DNA from: Mrakia gelida
Taxonomy: Eukaryota; Basidiomycota; Tremellomycetes; Cystofilobasidiales; Mrakiaceae
Assembly (NCBI GenBank): GCA_024345305.1
Contig: BRON01000010.1
Coordinates: 62,001 to 126,000, forward strand
Length of the DNA stretch: 64,000 nt
Reading direction: 5' to 3'
In this document: positions 22,830-34,599 of the stretch, one piece after another
How positions within the stretch are numbered: position 1 is the stretch's first letter
How the letters are laid out: every line of letters starts with the position of its first letter
The notes under the pieces: model-generated
The model's input: the letters and a program-made list of their open reading frames with translations, nothing else
What the model was told of the DNA's origin: nothing
Databases searched by the model: none
Program-made: the position numbers and the translations under genes

Positions 22830-25800
22830 ATGTCTTCCATCTCTTTCCGTGATCAAGTCGTGATTGTGACTGGAGCTGGTTCAGGAATCGGAAGAGTGTC
22901 AGTTCAGTCATCCCTCCTCCTCCTCGAGCTCAACTCGAACCTCCTCTCTCGAGAACGAAACTGACTGCCTTGCCGCTCTCTCTCTCTCGCTCCAGCTACG
23001 CCCTGTTCTTTGCCCGTCTAGGAGCGAAGCTTGTTATCAACGATGTTAGCAAGGAGAACGCTGAGAAGGTTGTGAAGGAGATCGTGAACGGTGAGCTTCG
23101 TCCTCCCTCCTCCCTGCTTCCCTCTCCCTCTCTTGCTTCCCTCGCCATCCCTCCCTTGACCCACTTCCCTCTCTCGGAGGACCATCATCTGGAAGCTCTT
23201 CTCGTGATCTCTAGAATGAACGCTGACTCCTCGCTCTCGCGCCTCTTCTTCGTCGTCCATCTTCCCTCTCAGCCGGAGGTCAAGCTGTGATTTCCCCACA
23301 CTCAGTCACAGACGGCCACCTCATCGTTCAGGACGCTCAGAAGGCTTTCGGAGGTCGAGTAGACGTTCTCATCAACAATGCTGGTATCCTTCGTACGTTC
23401 CCATCTCATCTTTGCGAAAGAAGGGACAGCGAAAAGGGAAGGGAAGGGCAACGAGCTGACCGCCCGCTCTCTCCTTTACCGGGTTCCCTCGTCCTCTCCT
23501 CTTCGACTTTTCCAGGAGACAAGTCGTTCAAGAACATGTCTGAGCAGGTTCGTCTCTTCTCTTATCGCTCTCGACAAGTCGAAGATGAAGAGCTGACCTG
23601 ATTTTGCGCTCTGGCTCTGTAGGAGTGGGATCTCGTCGTTCTCGTTCACCTCAAGGGAGCTTTCGCCATGAGCAAGGCCGTCTGGCCGATCATGAGGGCT
23701 CAGAAGGTAAGTTTTTCGTCCCTTCTTATCTTCTAGAGCTCAAGCTGACTTGACCTTCGACGATGTACAGCACGGTCGAATCGTCAACACCACCTCGGCT
23801 GCTGCTCTCTACGGAAACCGAGGACAGGCCAACTACTCTGCCGCGAAGAGTGAGCTCGACTTCTCATTTCCTTCCTTCGACTTCGCTGACCCGTTCTCGG
23901 TTCTGCAGTGGGACTCGTCGCTTTCACCAAGACTCTCGCTCGAGAGGGAGCCAAGTACGGAATCGCCGTCAACGTTATCGCTCCCATGGCGGCTTCCGCG
24001 ATGACCGAGACCGTTCGTCCTCTTCTCCTCTCGTTTGTTCGTTATGAGCTCGTTCTGACCGACTCTCGCCTCTTTCTACCCCTTCAGGTCATGCCTCCTG
24101 AGATGCTCAAGTCCCTCAAGCCCGAGTTCGTCGCTCCTTTGGTTGGAGTTCTCTGCGCCAGCACTGTGAGTCGCGACTCTTCCCTCTTCGTTATTCGCGC
24201 GTCTCTCCCGACTTCGCTTTCTGACCTTTGGCTTTCCCTCTCGATTATAGGGAGTCCCTCCTATCTCTGGTCGAATCTTCGAGGTCGGAGCTGGGTTCGT
24301 TTCGGAGGTTCGATGGGAGCAGAGCAAGGGAGTCGTGTTCAAGACCGACGCGACTTTCACGCCCAGTGCCGTAGGTCTTTCTTCTCTCTCTTCTCTCCCA
24401 TGCCGACCGATTCAAATGAGACTTGAGCTCATCCTTGTCCTATCTCTGCGCTCTCCATCAGGTCAAAGCTCGATTCGCGGATATCAGGGATTTCAAGGAC
24501 GCTGATCACAACGAGTCGATGTCGGACAAGGACATGATGGTGAGCAGCAGACGAACGAACTCGATCTTTCAAGTTTCGAACAGTCTACTGACTTTCGGAA
24601 CATCTCATATTCTCTCTCAGGCCGTCCTCAAGCAAGCCGCTTCCCTCGCTCCCAACCAGCAATCCAACCCTCCCGTCGCGTTCAACAAGAAGATCGTCGT
24701 TATCACCGGAGCCGGAGCTGGACTCGGACGAGCTTACGCTCTCATGTTCGCCAAGCTCGGAGCCGGAGTCGTCGTCAACGACGTGAGCGAGAAGGGAGCC
24801 AAGGCCGTCGTCGATGAGATCGTCGCTGGTGAGTCGCGTCTTCTTCTCCTTTCCGAACTCGACCTTTCCATCTGACCTTCGTTCTCTCCTTCTTCATTCC
24901 TTCTCAGCTGGAGGAAACGCCATCGCTTGTGTCGCCTCCGCCGAGGACTCTGCCGCCATCATCTCCACCGCCCTCAACGCTCCTTTCAACCCTTCCAAGC
25001 GAATCGACGTCCTGATCGCCAACGCCGGTATCCTTCGAGACAAGTCGTTCCAGTCGATGCAGGAGAGCGATTGGGATCAGGTCATCGCCATTCATCTCAA
25101 GGCGACCTTCAAGTGTGCGAAGGAGGTCTGGCCCATCATGCAGAAGCAGAAGGGCGGAAGGATCGTGACCACCGCGTCGGGAGTTGGAATCTGTGAGTTG
25201 AGACGCGTCGTTCGCTCTTTTGAACCTTCGAAGCATAGATGCTGACTACTTCTCGAATATTTCTCTTATCAGACGGAAACTTCGGACAAGGTGAGCTTCC
25301 GATCCCTCACTGCTCGTCGTCGTTCGACTCGACTCAAATCTGACTCCCTCTCGTTTCGTTCAACTTTCCCTCAGCCAACTACTCGACCGCGAAGGCTGCC
25401 ATCCTCGGTCTCACTCGAACTCTCGCCATCGAGGGAGAGAACTACGGAATCCGAGTCAACTGCATCGCTCCCAGTGCCGGAACTGCCATGACCAAGACTG
25501 TTCGTCCCGCTTCTTCGTCAGTCACGCGTCGTTCTTCTTTGACTGACGCCTCGTTCGCTCGAAACAGGTCTGGCCCCAGGAGATGGTCGACGCTTTCAAG
25601 CCCGACTTCGTCGCCCCTCTCGTTGGATACCTCGCTTCCGAGGATTGCGAGACGTCCGGAGAGCTCTTCGAGGTTTCTGGAGGTTGGGCTGCTCAGGTTC
25701 GATGGGAGCGATCTGGAGGAGTGAGTCTCCCCGACCAGTTCTTGTTGGCTTTTGAGACTCGAGCTGACGAGCTTCATTCTTCTATGCAGCACGGATTCCC

Positions 25801-27538
25801 CAACGACCGACCTCTCACTCCCGAGGACATCGTCAAGCAGTGGAAGAAGATCACCAACTTCAGTGAGTCGACTCGAGTCCGTCTGTCTTTCCTTGCTCGA
25901 GCTGACCTCGCTCTTTCTGTTTCACTCTCACAGAGGACGGACGATCTACTCACCCTTCGTCGACTTCCGAGGCTCTCCAGCAGGTTCGTTGCCTCTCCGT
26001 CGCGTTCGTTCTTCTCGCTTCGACTGACCTCGTTCCCTTCGCTTCGCAGATCATCGAAAACTTCGACAACAAGGCTTCCACCTCTTCCTCCGACGACTCC
26101 GAGGACCCTCAGATCGTCAAGGACGCGAAGGCCAACGTTCCCGCGCCCGACGAGTTCACTTACTCTGAGCGAGACGTGATCCTCTACGCTCTCGGAGTCG
26201 GAGCGACTGAGAAGGATCTCAAGTGGGTTTACGAGCAGGACGACGCTTTCTCGGTACGTTCAGCCTCAGCTTCTTCATCCCTCTCGGGTCGGTTGACGAG
26301 TTTGCTGACCTGATCGTGCCTGGTTCTCCTTTTCAAGGCTCTTCCCACCTTCGGAGTCATCCCTCAGTTCGCCTCTGGAGGATCCATCCCCTTCGACTTC
26401 GTTCCCAACTTCAACCCCGCCAAGCTTCTTCACGGAGAGCAGTACCTCAAGATCGTTGGACCTATCCCCACCAGCGGAACTCTTATCAGTCAGGCTAGGA
26501 TCCTCGAGGTCCTCGACAAGGTTCGTCGCGTCTTTCTCGTCTTTCGTTTCGCGCGTTCGTCGAACTCGAGACTGACTCTCTCGTCGCAACTTCTTCTTTG
26601 AAACTGCAGGGAAAGGCCGCTTCCGTCACTGTCGTTATCGATACCGTCGACAAGGCTACCGGAAAGAAGATCTTCGAGAACCAGTCGACGGTCATGCTTC
26701 GAGGAAGTGGAGGATTCGGAGGAAAGGTCAAGGGAAGCGGTGAGTTCTTTGTCTTTTCGATACGCTTCTCGTCCCCTTCGGACTAGCACTGAACTATCCC
26801 TCGTGTCCTTCCACAGACCGAGGAGCTGCCAGCGCCGCCAACAAGCCTCCTTCTCGAGCTCCTGACGCGATTGTCGAGGAGAAGACCTTGCCTCAGCAGG
26901 CTGCTCTCTACCGGTTCGTTTCCTCTCCTTTCTTTATTTCCCGACTCTTTCGAGCTGACGACCATCCTTCCCTTCGAAACAGACTCTCTGGTGACCTGAA
27001 CCCTCTGCATCTCGATCCCTCCTTCGCTTCGATGGGTGGATTCGACAAGCCCAGTTCGTCCTGCCTTTCCTTGCTCTTTTTTTCTTCCGTGAGATCCAAG
27101 CTGACTTCGTTCCCTTCTCTTTCGTCGCTCAGTTCTCCACGGGCTCTGCTCGTTCGGTATCGCTGGAAAGCACGTCCTGCAGACCTTCGGAGAGTACGAG
27201 GACCTCAAAGTTCGGTGAGTCGTCGTAGCTCTCTCTCTTCTCGTCTTTCCGCCTCGTCTCTGACTCCCTCTACTTCCGTCCCACCTTCAGATTCGCCGGA
27301 GTCGTCTACCCCGGGGAGACTCTCGTCACTGAGATGTGGAAGGAGGGAGACAAGGTCATCTTCAGTGAGTTCTTCTCCGTCACGTTCTTCGTTTCTCTTT
27401 CCTCTCGCGACTCGAAACTGACCCCCTTCCCTTCTTCCCACAGCCGTCAAGGTCAAGGAGCGAAACGCTCCCGTCATCGCCGCTTCCGCTGCTACTCTGA
27501 AAAACGGAGGAGGAGGACAGATCAAGGCCAAGCTTTGA
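22830..27538 (+). CDS. FOX2: FOX2 peroxisomal multifunctional enzyme type 2
   Basis: Peroxisomal 2-enoyl-CoA hydratase 2 / 3-hydroxyacyl-CoA dehydrogenase of fatty-acid beta-oxidation. Two tandem SDR domains are visible. The first has [23 protein letters not shown] and the active-site YSAAK; the second has [24 protein letters not shown] and YSTAK. A MaoC-type hot-dog hydratase domain follows, with [15 protein letters not shown] as the hydratase motif and [11 protein letters not shown]. The protein ends in AKL, a canonical PTS1 signal. The coding region is cut by some twenty short introns, most with a CTGAC branch site. The start [15 protein letters not shown] sits right after a CT-rich leader. 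All three catalytic centres look intact. Confidence 0.95.
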
Positions 27539-27797
27539 TTGAGTTTCGTTCGAACGTCGTCGCGTTTTCTTCTCTGTCACGTTTCTTTCACGAGGTTCCT
27601 TCCTTTGCTTTCGTCTCGTTTGTCTCTTATGTACGCTTCAAGCTTTATGACTCGATACCATCTCGTTTCCTTCTCAAGCAAACCCTCAAGCCCTTCTTCG
27701 CGAGTCGAGCCCGCTGCGCCGAGGGCGAGTGGACGAAACGAAGCTCACCTCGCTTCCCTTCCTTCCCTCCCAACTCTCTCCCTCCCCTTCCATCAGC

Positions 27798-28828
27798 ATG
27801 TCTCGATCTCTTTCCACCCTCGCTCGTCTCTCCTCCCTGCGCTCACTCTCATTCCCAGCAACACGGCCCTTCTCAAGCTCATCGTCTCTAGCGAAAACGT
27901 GGTGTGTGAGTCCAACCTACCCTCCCCTCCGCCTTCCCCCCTTGCCCTCCCTCTTTTCCTCCCTCCCCAAGTTGATTCTGACCCCTCGTTGCCTTGGATT
28001 CCACAGGTCCGCAACCTTCCCTTTACCGTCACAGAAAACGACCTCAGCAACTACTTCTACGACAAGATCGGACTGCGAAGCGAGGTCAAGATCCCCGGAG
28101 GGGAGAGGATGAGGAAGGGTGTGAAGGTCAAGTGGTCGAAGGGGTATGCGTGAGTTTTCTCGCTCAAAGACCTCTATTCTAGGAAGTGTCCGAGGTGGGG
28201 AGCCGATGAGGAGATGACTGCAACTGGGAGGAGAAAGTGGGAAGGGGTTGAAGGGAAGGACGAGTCGAGCTCACCTCTTTCTCCTCCCCTCTTCGTTTCG
28301 TTACGCTTCGTCGCTTCACGCGGGGATAACAGGTTCTTATCAGCACCTGACTCGTTCGATGAGAGGATACTGTCTCTTTCGGGTGCGGAGATTGAGGGTG
28401 TGAGTTCTTCGTTCCGTCTCTAGAGGTACGAAGAGGGGAGGGGAGGAGAAGAGGGAGAGGACAGAGAGCTCACCGTTTCGCCTCATTCTCCCCTCTTTGC
28501 TTTCCCGTTATCATCACAGCGACCATGTCATATTGAGGAGGTTAGTTCAACGTCATCTTTCCTCGAGGTGTTTCCAAAACCTCTGGCAACTCGGGTGACG
28601 TTCGCGTCTTCAACTCGAGCTCGAGGTTTCGCCCTCGCCTCGCTTCGAGACGGCGGCTCTCTCCGCGAGATCTTGGCCTTAGGACCAGTGACTGATTCTC
28701 ACCCGTGTCCTTGTTTGTCACAGTACGTCGTGCAAGAAAAGGAAGTGAACTGGGCGAAGGACATGGATAAATGGGCGAGGGACGAAGGCGCGGCTCCGAT
28801 TTCGGGCAACAAAGGTCTTCCGTTCTAG
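27798..28828 (+). CDS. Mitochondrial RRM-like protein, copy A
   Basis: Exons 27798-27905, 28007-28149, 28333-28399, 28520-28540 and 28724-28828 give 147 residues. The first 35 residues are Arg/Ser/Leu-rich without acids (MSRSLSTLARLSSLRSLSFP), a typical mitochondrial presequence. A small RRM-like fold follows: CVRNLPFTVTENDL in the RNP2 position and WSKGYAFLSAPDSFD in the RNP1 position, ending in GAEIEGRPCHIEE. The tail ends DKWARDEGAAPIS. The same layout, including a 21-nt fourth exon, occurs in the next gene (29187-30223), so they are tandem paralogs. RNA binding in mitochondria is an inference from the fold. FOX2 lies 259 nt upstream. Confidence 0.72.
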
Positions 28829-29186
28829 ATGAACTTCGGAGGAGCTGGATATATGTTGTTCGAACTTGTGTCCTCTCTGCCCTGGAGGAAGTGTCTCGCA
28901 GCTGGGGCCGAGGCAGCTCATGAACTCGGCGAGGGAAGAAGTCGGACGCGCGAGCGATCTCTTTCTCCACCTCGACGATTAGATATGACTCCCAGTTGAA
29001 CGAAAGTCGACTGAGAGCACTTCTACTAGGGCACTGACACTCCAGTACCGATGTTTTTGCTCGTTCGTAGAAATGAGCTCCTTGACGACGCCCTTCCCTT
29101 TCAACTTCTGAGCTTGCCTTCGAACCTTAGACTCTGCCCTCCTTCCCTCCTTTCCCCTCCAGCTCCTTCCTACCTCCTCTTCAAAG
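28829..29186. other. Intergenic region between tandem paralogs
   Basis: 358 nt between the two RRM-like genes. A CT-rich leader is seen just before the second ATG (29090-29186). Nothing else recognised. Confidence 0.4.
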
Positions 29187-30223
29187 ATGTCCCGAACTTT
29201 CAGCACACTCTCTCGATTCCCTACCCTTCGATCTGCTCAGATCTCTCCTCGAGCTTTCTCTACTTCCTCCTCGGTCCAGGCTGGTTTCATCGTTCGTCCC
29301 TTTTCAATGATGAGCTTTTGCTCTCCTTCCCTCCCTTCCCCTCTCTCGCTTCTTCTCCCTCATCTTCTTTCTCTTGACCGTACTGACGGCTCACCTTCGC
29401 TTCTTCTCCTTTCAACTTACCCAGATCAAGCAGGTTCCCTATAGCGTCGACGAGGCTGGTCTGAAAGCTTTCATCGCGAGCGCCGGGATCACCGCCGACG
29501 TTACCTGGCCCTCCCTGCCGGATCGAAAGAACCTCGGTCGACCATACTACTGGCACACTGCGTGAGTATCAGCCCTTTTCTTGCCTTCGACATATTGACG
29601 AGCTCGTGAGGGGAATGTGGGCGGTGGTAAAGAGAGCAAAGGAACGAAGCTCGGGCTGACCTCCTCCCTCCTTCCTTCGCTCGCTCGTCCTTTCCTTTTG
29701 TCCTCCGTCAGCTACATGAGGACCGCGGATGAAGACATTGCTCGAGTCATGGCTCTGGATGGCGAGGAGCTTGGAGGTGTGAGTACTCAGTCCGTTCTCT
29801 CGAGTTCGATCTTCACCGCTTGAAGGAGAAAGAAGAGAGACGACGACTCGAGCTCACCATCCTTTCCCTTCTCTCCCATCCATCTCCTTCTCTTCCTACC
29901 TCCTTTCCTCCTCCCGTTCCTTCCAACCTAAATTCCCATCTGCTGCCCTCCCACCATCCTAAACTCCATCCGATCAATCGATATCGCAAACCCACAGCGA
30001 CAACTCGAAATTAAACATGTTCGTGGTCTTTCCCTCCTCTCCTCTTCTTCCTCTTCCCCGAGCTGACTCGCCTCGACTTCGGGTTCTCTTTTCCGTCGAC
30101 CAGCTCATGTACGAGACGGTCAAGGCTTCGCGTCTGCCTTGGGGCGATGCGATGAACGAGTGGGTCCGCAACCCCGTTGGAGGAGAGGACCAGCCTCCCA
30201 AGATGCGTCCCAGCCTGGAGTAG
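29187..30223 (+). CDS. Mitochondrial RRM-like protein, copy B
   Basis: Exons 29187-29291, 29425-29561, 29712-29778, 29998-30018 and 30104-30223 give 149 residues. The presequence MSRTFSTLSRFPTLRSAQIS closely parallels copy A. A diverged RRM-like domain follows (IKQVPYSVDEAGLKAFIASA ... DEDIARVMALDGEELGGRQL). The RNP1-like position is degenerate (PYYWHTAYMRTADED instead of a KGYAFL-like strand), so RNA contacts may differ. The third intron is about 219 nt. Conserved exon phases and the shared 21-nt exon support an ancestral tandem duplication. Function is not known to me. Confidence 0.68.
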
Positions 30224-30665
30224 AGGAAGGAGATCATGAACGTCATCGGATAGTCTAGCAGCTTTCTTTGAAAGGGGAGGGGGATGGAGGGGAAGGAGAG
30301 GGAACGAAGAGCAGAGGAGGCGAAGCAGAGGAGAGGAGGGAACGCGTCGTCGACGAGAAGACGACCCAGCTCTCGGAAGTAGGTCTGATGAGGCTGTCTG
30401 AACTAAGCTTCTCGGTCGAGATTCCCTAAAAAAAACACTCCCTCTTTCGATTCGAAGACAGCGGCTCTTCTCCTCCAATCTTCTGTGAGAGCTGACTGAA
30501 GCGAGGCACGGCAGGTCCATCTCGAGTTCTCTCACTCTCCCTCTCGCTCGCTTTCCACATGAGCTCAACAGAAATACAAGATTCCATCACCAGCACCCTC
30601 TCTGGGAACCTTAAACTAGATTAACCTGAACTCCCCTCGAACGAGAACCGACTCCGACGTCCGTT
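30224..30665. other. Convergent intergenic region
   Basis: 442 nt between the RRM-like copy B and the Y14 gene. It is purine-rich on the plus strand (30265-30340). No gene seen. Confidence 0.4.
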
Positions 30666-31979
30666 TTACTTCCTCGAAGGGCTGACACTTCTCCTTCGTC
30701 CTCCTCGCCCACCAGTAGCTCCACCCCGAGCAGCACCAGCTCCAGCCCTAGGTCCTGTAGGTCCTCCAGATGGGGGGTTGACGAAAGCAAAGTCACTGTA
30801 AGGAGAGACGAGAGACGAGGCGAGAGGTCAGCTCGAACGAGCGTACGGACGAAGGGAAAGAGAGAGCGAGAAGGGACAGATGGACGTACCACTCAAGCTC
30901 CTGTTCGAGAAGGGTAGTTCCGGAAGCACCGTTGATGGCAGCCTGCGCCTCCTCCTTGGTGGCGTACTCGACGAGGGCGTATCCCTGGGAGGAAAGAGGG
31001 AGGCAAGAGGGAAGGAAGTCGAAGGTCAGCTTCGTTCGATTCGACTTGAGCTCAACGACGAGCTCAGAGAAGCGACACGAGAAGTTCGGGGTTGCAAAAA
31101 GGCCGCAAACAGGCTCTTCTAACTCAAGCCAGCCCATAGAGCTGGGTAGAGAAGGTTGTTAGAGCTCAAGAAGAGCTCGAGTCTGCGACGGCGGCGAGCT
31201 CCTCCTTCCTTCCCTCCTCCCTCAGCCCCAAGCTCGACCGGCTGCACCCGATACCTCCAGCTTCCAAACTACCAAAAGAGAGAGCTCACCTTAACGTAAC
31301 CAGTCCTCCTGTCCAAATTCAGATGCAGGTTCTTGATGACTCCGAAGTCAGCGAACTTCTCCTGGACGTCCTCTTCCGTTGCCTCCTCGTGGACGTTGGT
31401 GATCAGAACGATCCATCCCTCGATGGCTGGGAGACGGATCAAAGCGCCGAACGGTACGAAGAAGGAGTCAGTAAAGAGCTTGGCTATGAGGTAGCTCCTT
31501 GTAACGGGAGCGGCTCTGGAAGGAGCCTCCGAGGGAGGTCGAGCTGGACGAGGGAAGGGAAGGAGAAGGGAGGAGAGCACTCACATCGCATGGCGTTTCC
31601 GTCCTTCGAAGCATCCGAGGACTCGTCCGTGCGCGCGAAGGAAGCTCCGTTGGAGGAGAGGAGATCGTCGGCACCTGAGAAACATGACAAAAAGAGGAGA
31701 AGGGAAGGAGAGCAAGAGGTCAGCGAGGGTCTTGGATCTCGAGCTCGAAGGAGAGAGTTCCAGAAACAGAGCTCATCCGTTCGACAAAGCTGGCAGAAGA
31801 AGACGAGACTTACCGAGCTTGGAGAAACCTCGTCCCTTCTTAATACCTGTGAGTGAACAGTGAAGAAGGTGAAATAAGGAGGAGAAGGTCAGCTCGAACG
31901 GGAAGGGAGTCGAGGTGGACGAGAGCGAAGGAAGGGAAAGGAGCCACGAACCAGAGTCAACGTCCATGGTGTCCGCCAT
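30666..31979 (-). CDS. RBM8A: Y14/RBM8A, exon-junction complex RNA-binding protein
   Basis: Core exon-junction-complex subunit that pairs with Mago and marks spliced mRNA. Starts [10 protein letters not shown] at 31979. An early exon gives [11 protein letters not shown], the conserved Y14 N-terminal motif. The RRM follows: [19 protein letters not shown] (RNP2), [20 protein letters not shown], then [17 protein letters not shown] (RNP1). The end is Gly/Arg-rich with the RS-type tail [10 protein letters not shown], the site phosphorylated in animal Y14. The length is normal. Its presence fits an intron-dense genome that keeps the EJC. Divergent from the bL12m gene. Confidence 0.93.
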
Positions 31980-32722
31980 TTTTTGTAGGGTTGAGAGATG
32001 GGTGGGGAGGGGAGTGGAAAGGGGGGAAAAGGAGAGGGTCCGAGAAAGGGTTGGATGGAAGAAGAAATGGAGTTGGGAGAAGGGGAGGAGGGGCCGACTT
32101 CGTTCGAGAAGAGGCGAGCTGAGGGCGTGGAATTCAGAAGTCGCTCACGACGGTCAGCATCTCCTTCCGACATCTACAGCTCAGCTTCCAGATTGGATCG
32201 GAGCTTGCGTGTAGTACGAGCTTGCTCTTCGGCTCTTTTTAAACGTGAAAGATTGAGTTCGAAGCCTGAGGAAGAGCAGCCGTTTCGCGCGACCATCACC
32301 TCATTCGACACGTCGACTCTCAACCTGTGTCTCATCTGTCGATCTACCACTTCTGCAGCCCATGACCAGAGTGCGTCAGTATCTACTTATACGATCCTGA
32401 CGGATCTGAAGCTCGTGCAAGGGGCTGCTAAGAGAGGAGAGCAAACTCAGGAGGGGGGACGACTCACCTCCTCGCCTCCCGGGCTGAACGAGATAGATTT
32501 TCGATTTCTCAGGTGGGGATCGGAAGGATCTGAGCTGTAGAACACGCGAAATACCAGAGCCATATATGTTTTTGCGCGACGTGCCTTGCTCGTTGACGTT
32601 TGGACGAGCTCACCCTCTCTTTTTCGCTCTCAACGTCGACATCCTCTCCCTCCCTCCCTCCCTTCTTTCCCCCTCCCAAATCTCCTTGGACATCCCCCCT
32701 CCACCTTCTCCACCCTCAAAAG
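31980..32722. promoter_or_regulatory. Bidirectional promoter region RBM8A/bL12m
   Basis: 743 nt between divergent genes. No coding region recognised. A CT-rich leader at about 32640-32720 precedes the bL12m start. Confidence 0.4.
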
Positions 32723-33940
32723 ATGTCCTTCGTGAGCACCTACACCTTCCACCCTTAGGAACCCTGGTGTTGAAGGCTCTTAGACTGACCCTCGTCGTGT
32801 GCTCTTCTTTCCTTCCTCCCTCCTCGCCTTGACCTTCCCAGACCACCCCCGTCCGGTTCCTCGCTCGCTCTTCGCTGAGACGACCGATATCCTTCACCGC
32901 GTAAGTATCACATCTCTTCTCCGCACAGGTTCATGAGCTTACTTGAGCTTCGTTGTTGGTCTTTGTTCGTCCTTTGCAGCTCTCGATCCATCTCCCTCAC
33001 TCCCTTCCGTTCTTCCCCTTCAAAGATCGACTCCATCGTCGACTCAATCTCAACACTCACCCTTCTCGAGGCTGCTGAGCTCGTCACAGCTCTCAAGGTA
33101 CGTGCAACTATCGATTCCGATGGAGCTCGCGTCTGTGGCAGGGTGGAGGGAGGTCGTCGAGAAAGAAGGAAGCTCAAAAGAAGGAAGGGAAGGGAAAGGG
33201 CTGACCTCTCGCTCTCTCGTTGCTTCTTTCGCTCCCCACTCCACTTCAACTCGGAACAGACCAAGCTCAACATCACTGAGGTTTCCATGCCCGCCGCTTC
33301 AGCAGCGGGGGCTGTCGCTGGAGGTGCTGGAGGTGCTGCTGCCGGTGAGGAGGAGCCTGTTGTACGTCGTCTTTCCCTTCCCCTTCTCTTTCTCCTTCCA
33401 CCTCGCCCTTCTTGCCTGCTCGTTGCTGACACTTTCTTTTGCGCGTGTATGTTCGTGATGGTCTGTGGGTGATGTAGGAGAAGCCAAAGGAGCAGACTCA
33501 GTTCAACGTCAAGCTCGAGAAGTTCGACCCTGCCTCCAAGGCGAAGGTCATTCGGGAGGTCAAGGCTCTCATGCCTAACATGAACTTGGTCGAGGTACGT
33601 CCGACTTCTTCTACACTTCTTCTCTCTGGACGTGAAGATCCGAAGGAGCAGAAGCTCATCGTTCCCACTCTTTCCTCCCTCCTCCCTCTTGCTCCTCATC
33701 ACCTTCCCTTTCAACCCGACCCTCCTCCCTTCTTCGCTCGTCCTCCTCCTCCTCCACCGCGCCTGCCATCACCTCTTCTCCCTTCCAAATCAACTCATCA
33801 CCATCCTCGTTCCCACACCCCAGGCCAAGAAGTTCGTCGAGTCGGTGCCGCAGGTGGTCAAGGAGAACCTCACGAAGGAGGACGCTGAGGCTTTGAAGCA
33901 GAAGTTCATGGATCTGGGTTGCACCGTCATCTTGGAGTAG
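32723..33940 (+). CDS. MNP1: Mitochondrial ribosomal protein bL12m
   Basis: Stalk protein of the mitochondrial large ribosomal subunit. Six exons (32723-32731, 32842-32900, 32980-33097, 33260-33361, 33478-33594, 33824-33940) give 173 residues. The first coding exon is only 9 nt (MSF). A basic mitochondrial presequence (RFLARSSLRRPISF) leads to the L12 N-terminal dimerisation helix (LTLLEAAELVTALK). An Ala/Gly hinge follows (AASAAGAVAGGAGGAAAG). The L12 C-terminal domain shows FNVKLEKFDPASKAKVIREV and AKKFVESVPQVVKENLTKED. The typical family end, ...LGCTVILE, is intact. Confidence 0.93.
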
Positions 33941-34599
33941 GACGTTCGCGTAGACGGAGCGCAGGACGGGGGTATAGAAATGGGAATCAATCAACTCAAC
34001 TACAGCGGACGAGCGACGACGTGTCTCAAACGAGAAGGAAAGGTCAGGAAGGAGCAGCGGGAGGACGTCGCGAGGAGCCTTCGTTTGACGCGCAACAGGC
34101 AGGGAGAGAGGGCCCATGAGATGTCGAAGCTAGCGAGCAGCGAGCAAGATCTACTTCGAGACGAGACGCGACGTTCTCACGCTCTGAGAGGGAAGGGAAG
34201 GAGTGCTGATGGTGAGCTCGTCTCGACGTCGCTGGCTTTTCTCGAGCCTTGCTCGTCGATCACCTTCATCCTTTCGGAGCTTCAAGAAGGCTTCCGGAGT
34301 CGCAGAAAGCTTCTCTCTGTGAGCTTGAAGGCCATCAAAGGCCGAAGAATGAGCAGCGAAAGCGAGAGTCCCTCGACAAGTTCGCGTCGAACAGCGACCG
34401 TCTCGCGTCCGCGTCTCTTTCCTTTTTCTTCCAGACTTGACGAAGCAGTCAGGTTTCACCGCACACTCAACCAGCTCGTCCCATCTCTCCTCTTGCCTCT
34501 ATCTCCCTTTCGCAAACACCCACCCACGAACAATCCAAAGCAAAAGAACCGGATCGTATCACACCCTCTTTCCCCTCCCTCGTTGATCCCTACCCTCCT
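33941..34599. other. Convergent intergenic region, long
   Basis: 659 nt between convergent stops of bL12m and PRE8. Open frames are short and motif-free. I see nothing I can support. Confidence 0.4.

Noticed and set aside
22046..22840. Long minus-strand open frame beginning [13 protein letters not shown]
   Set aside because: It reads through the MSC7/FOX2 promoter and two introns; only its inner part (from 22285) matches the aldehyde dehydrogenase.
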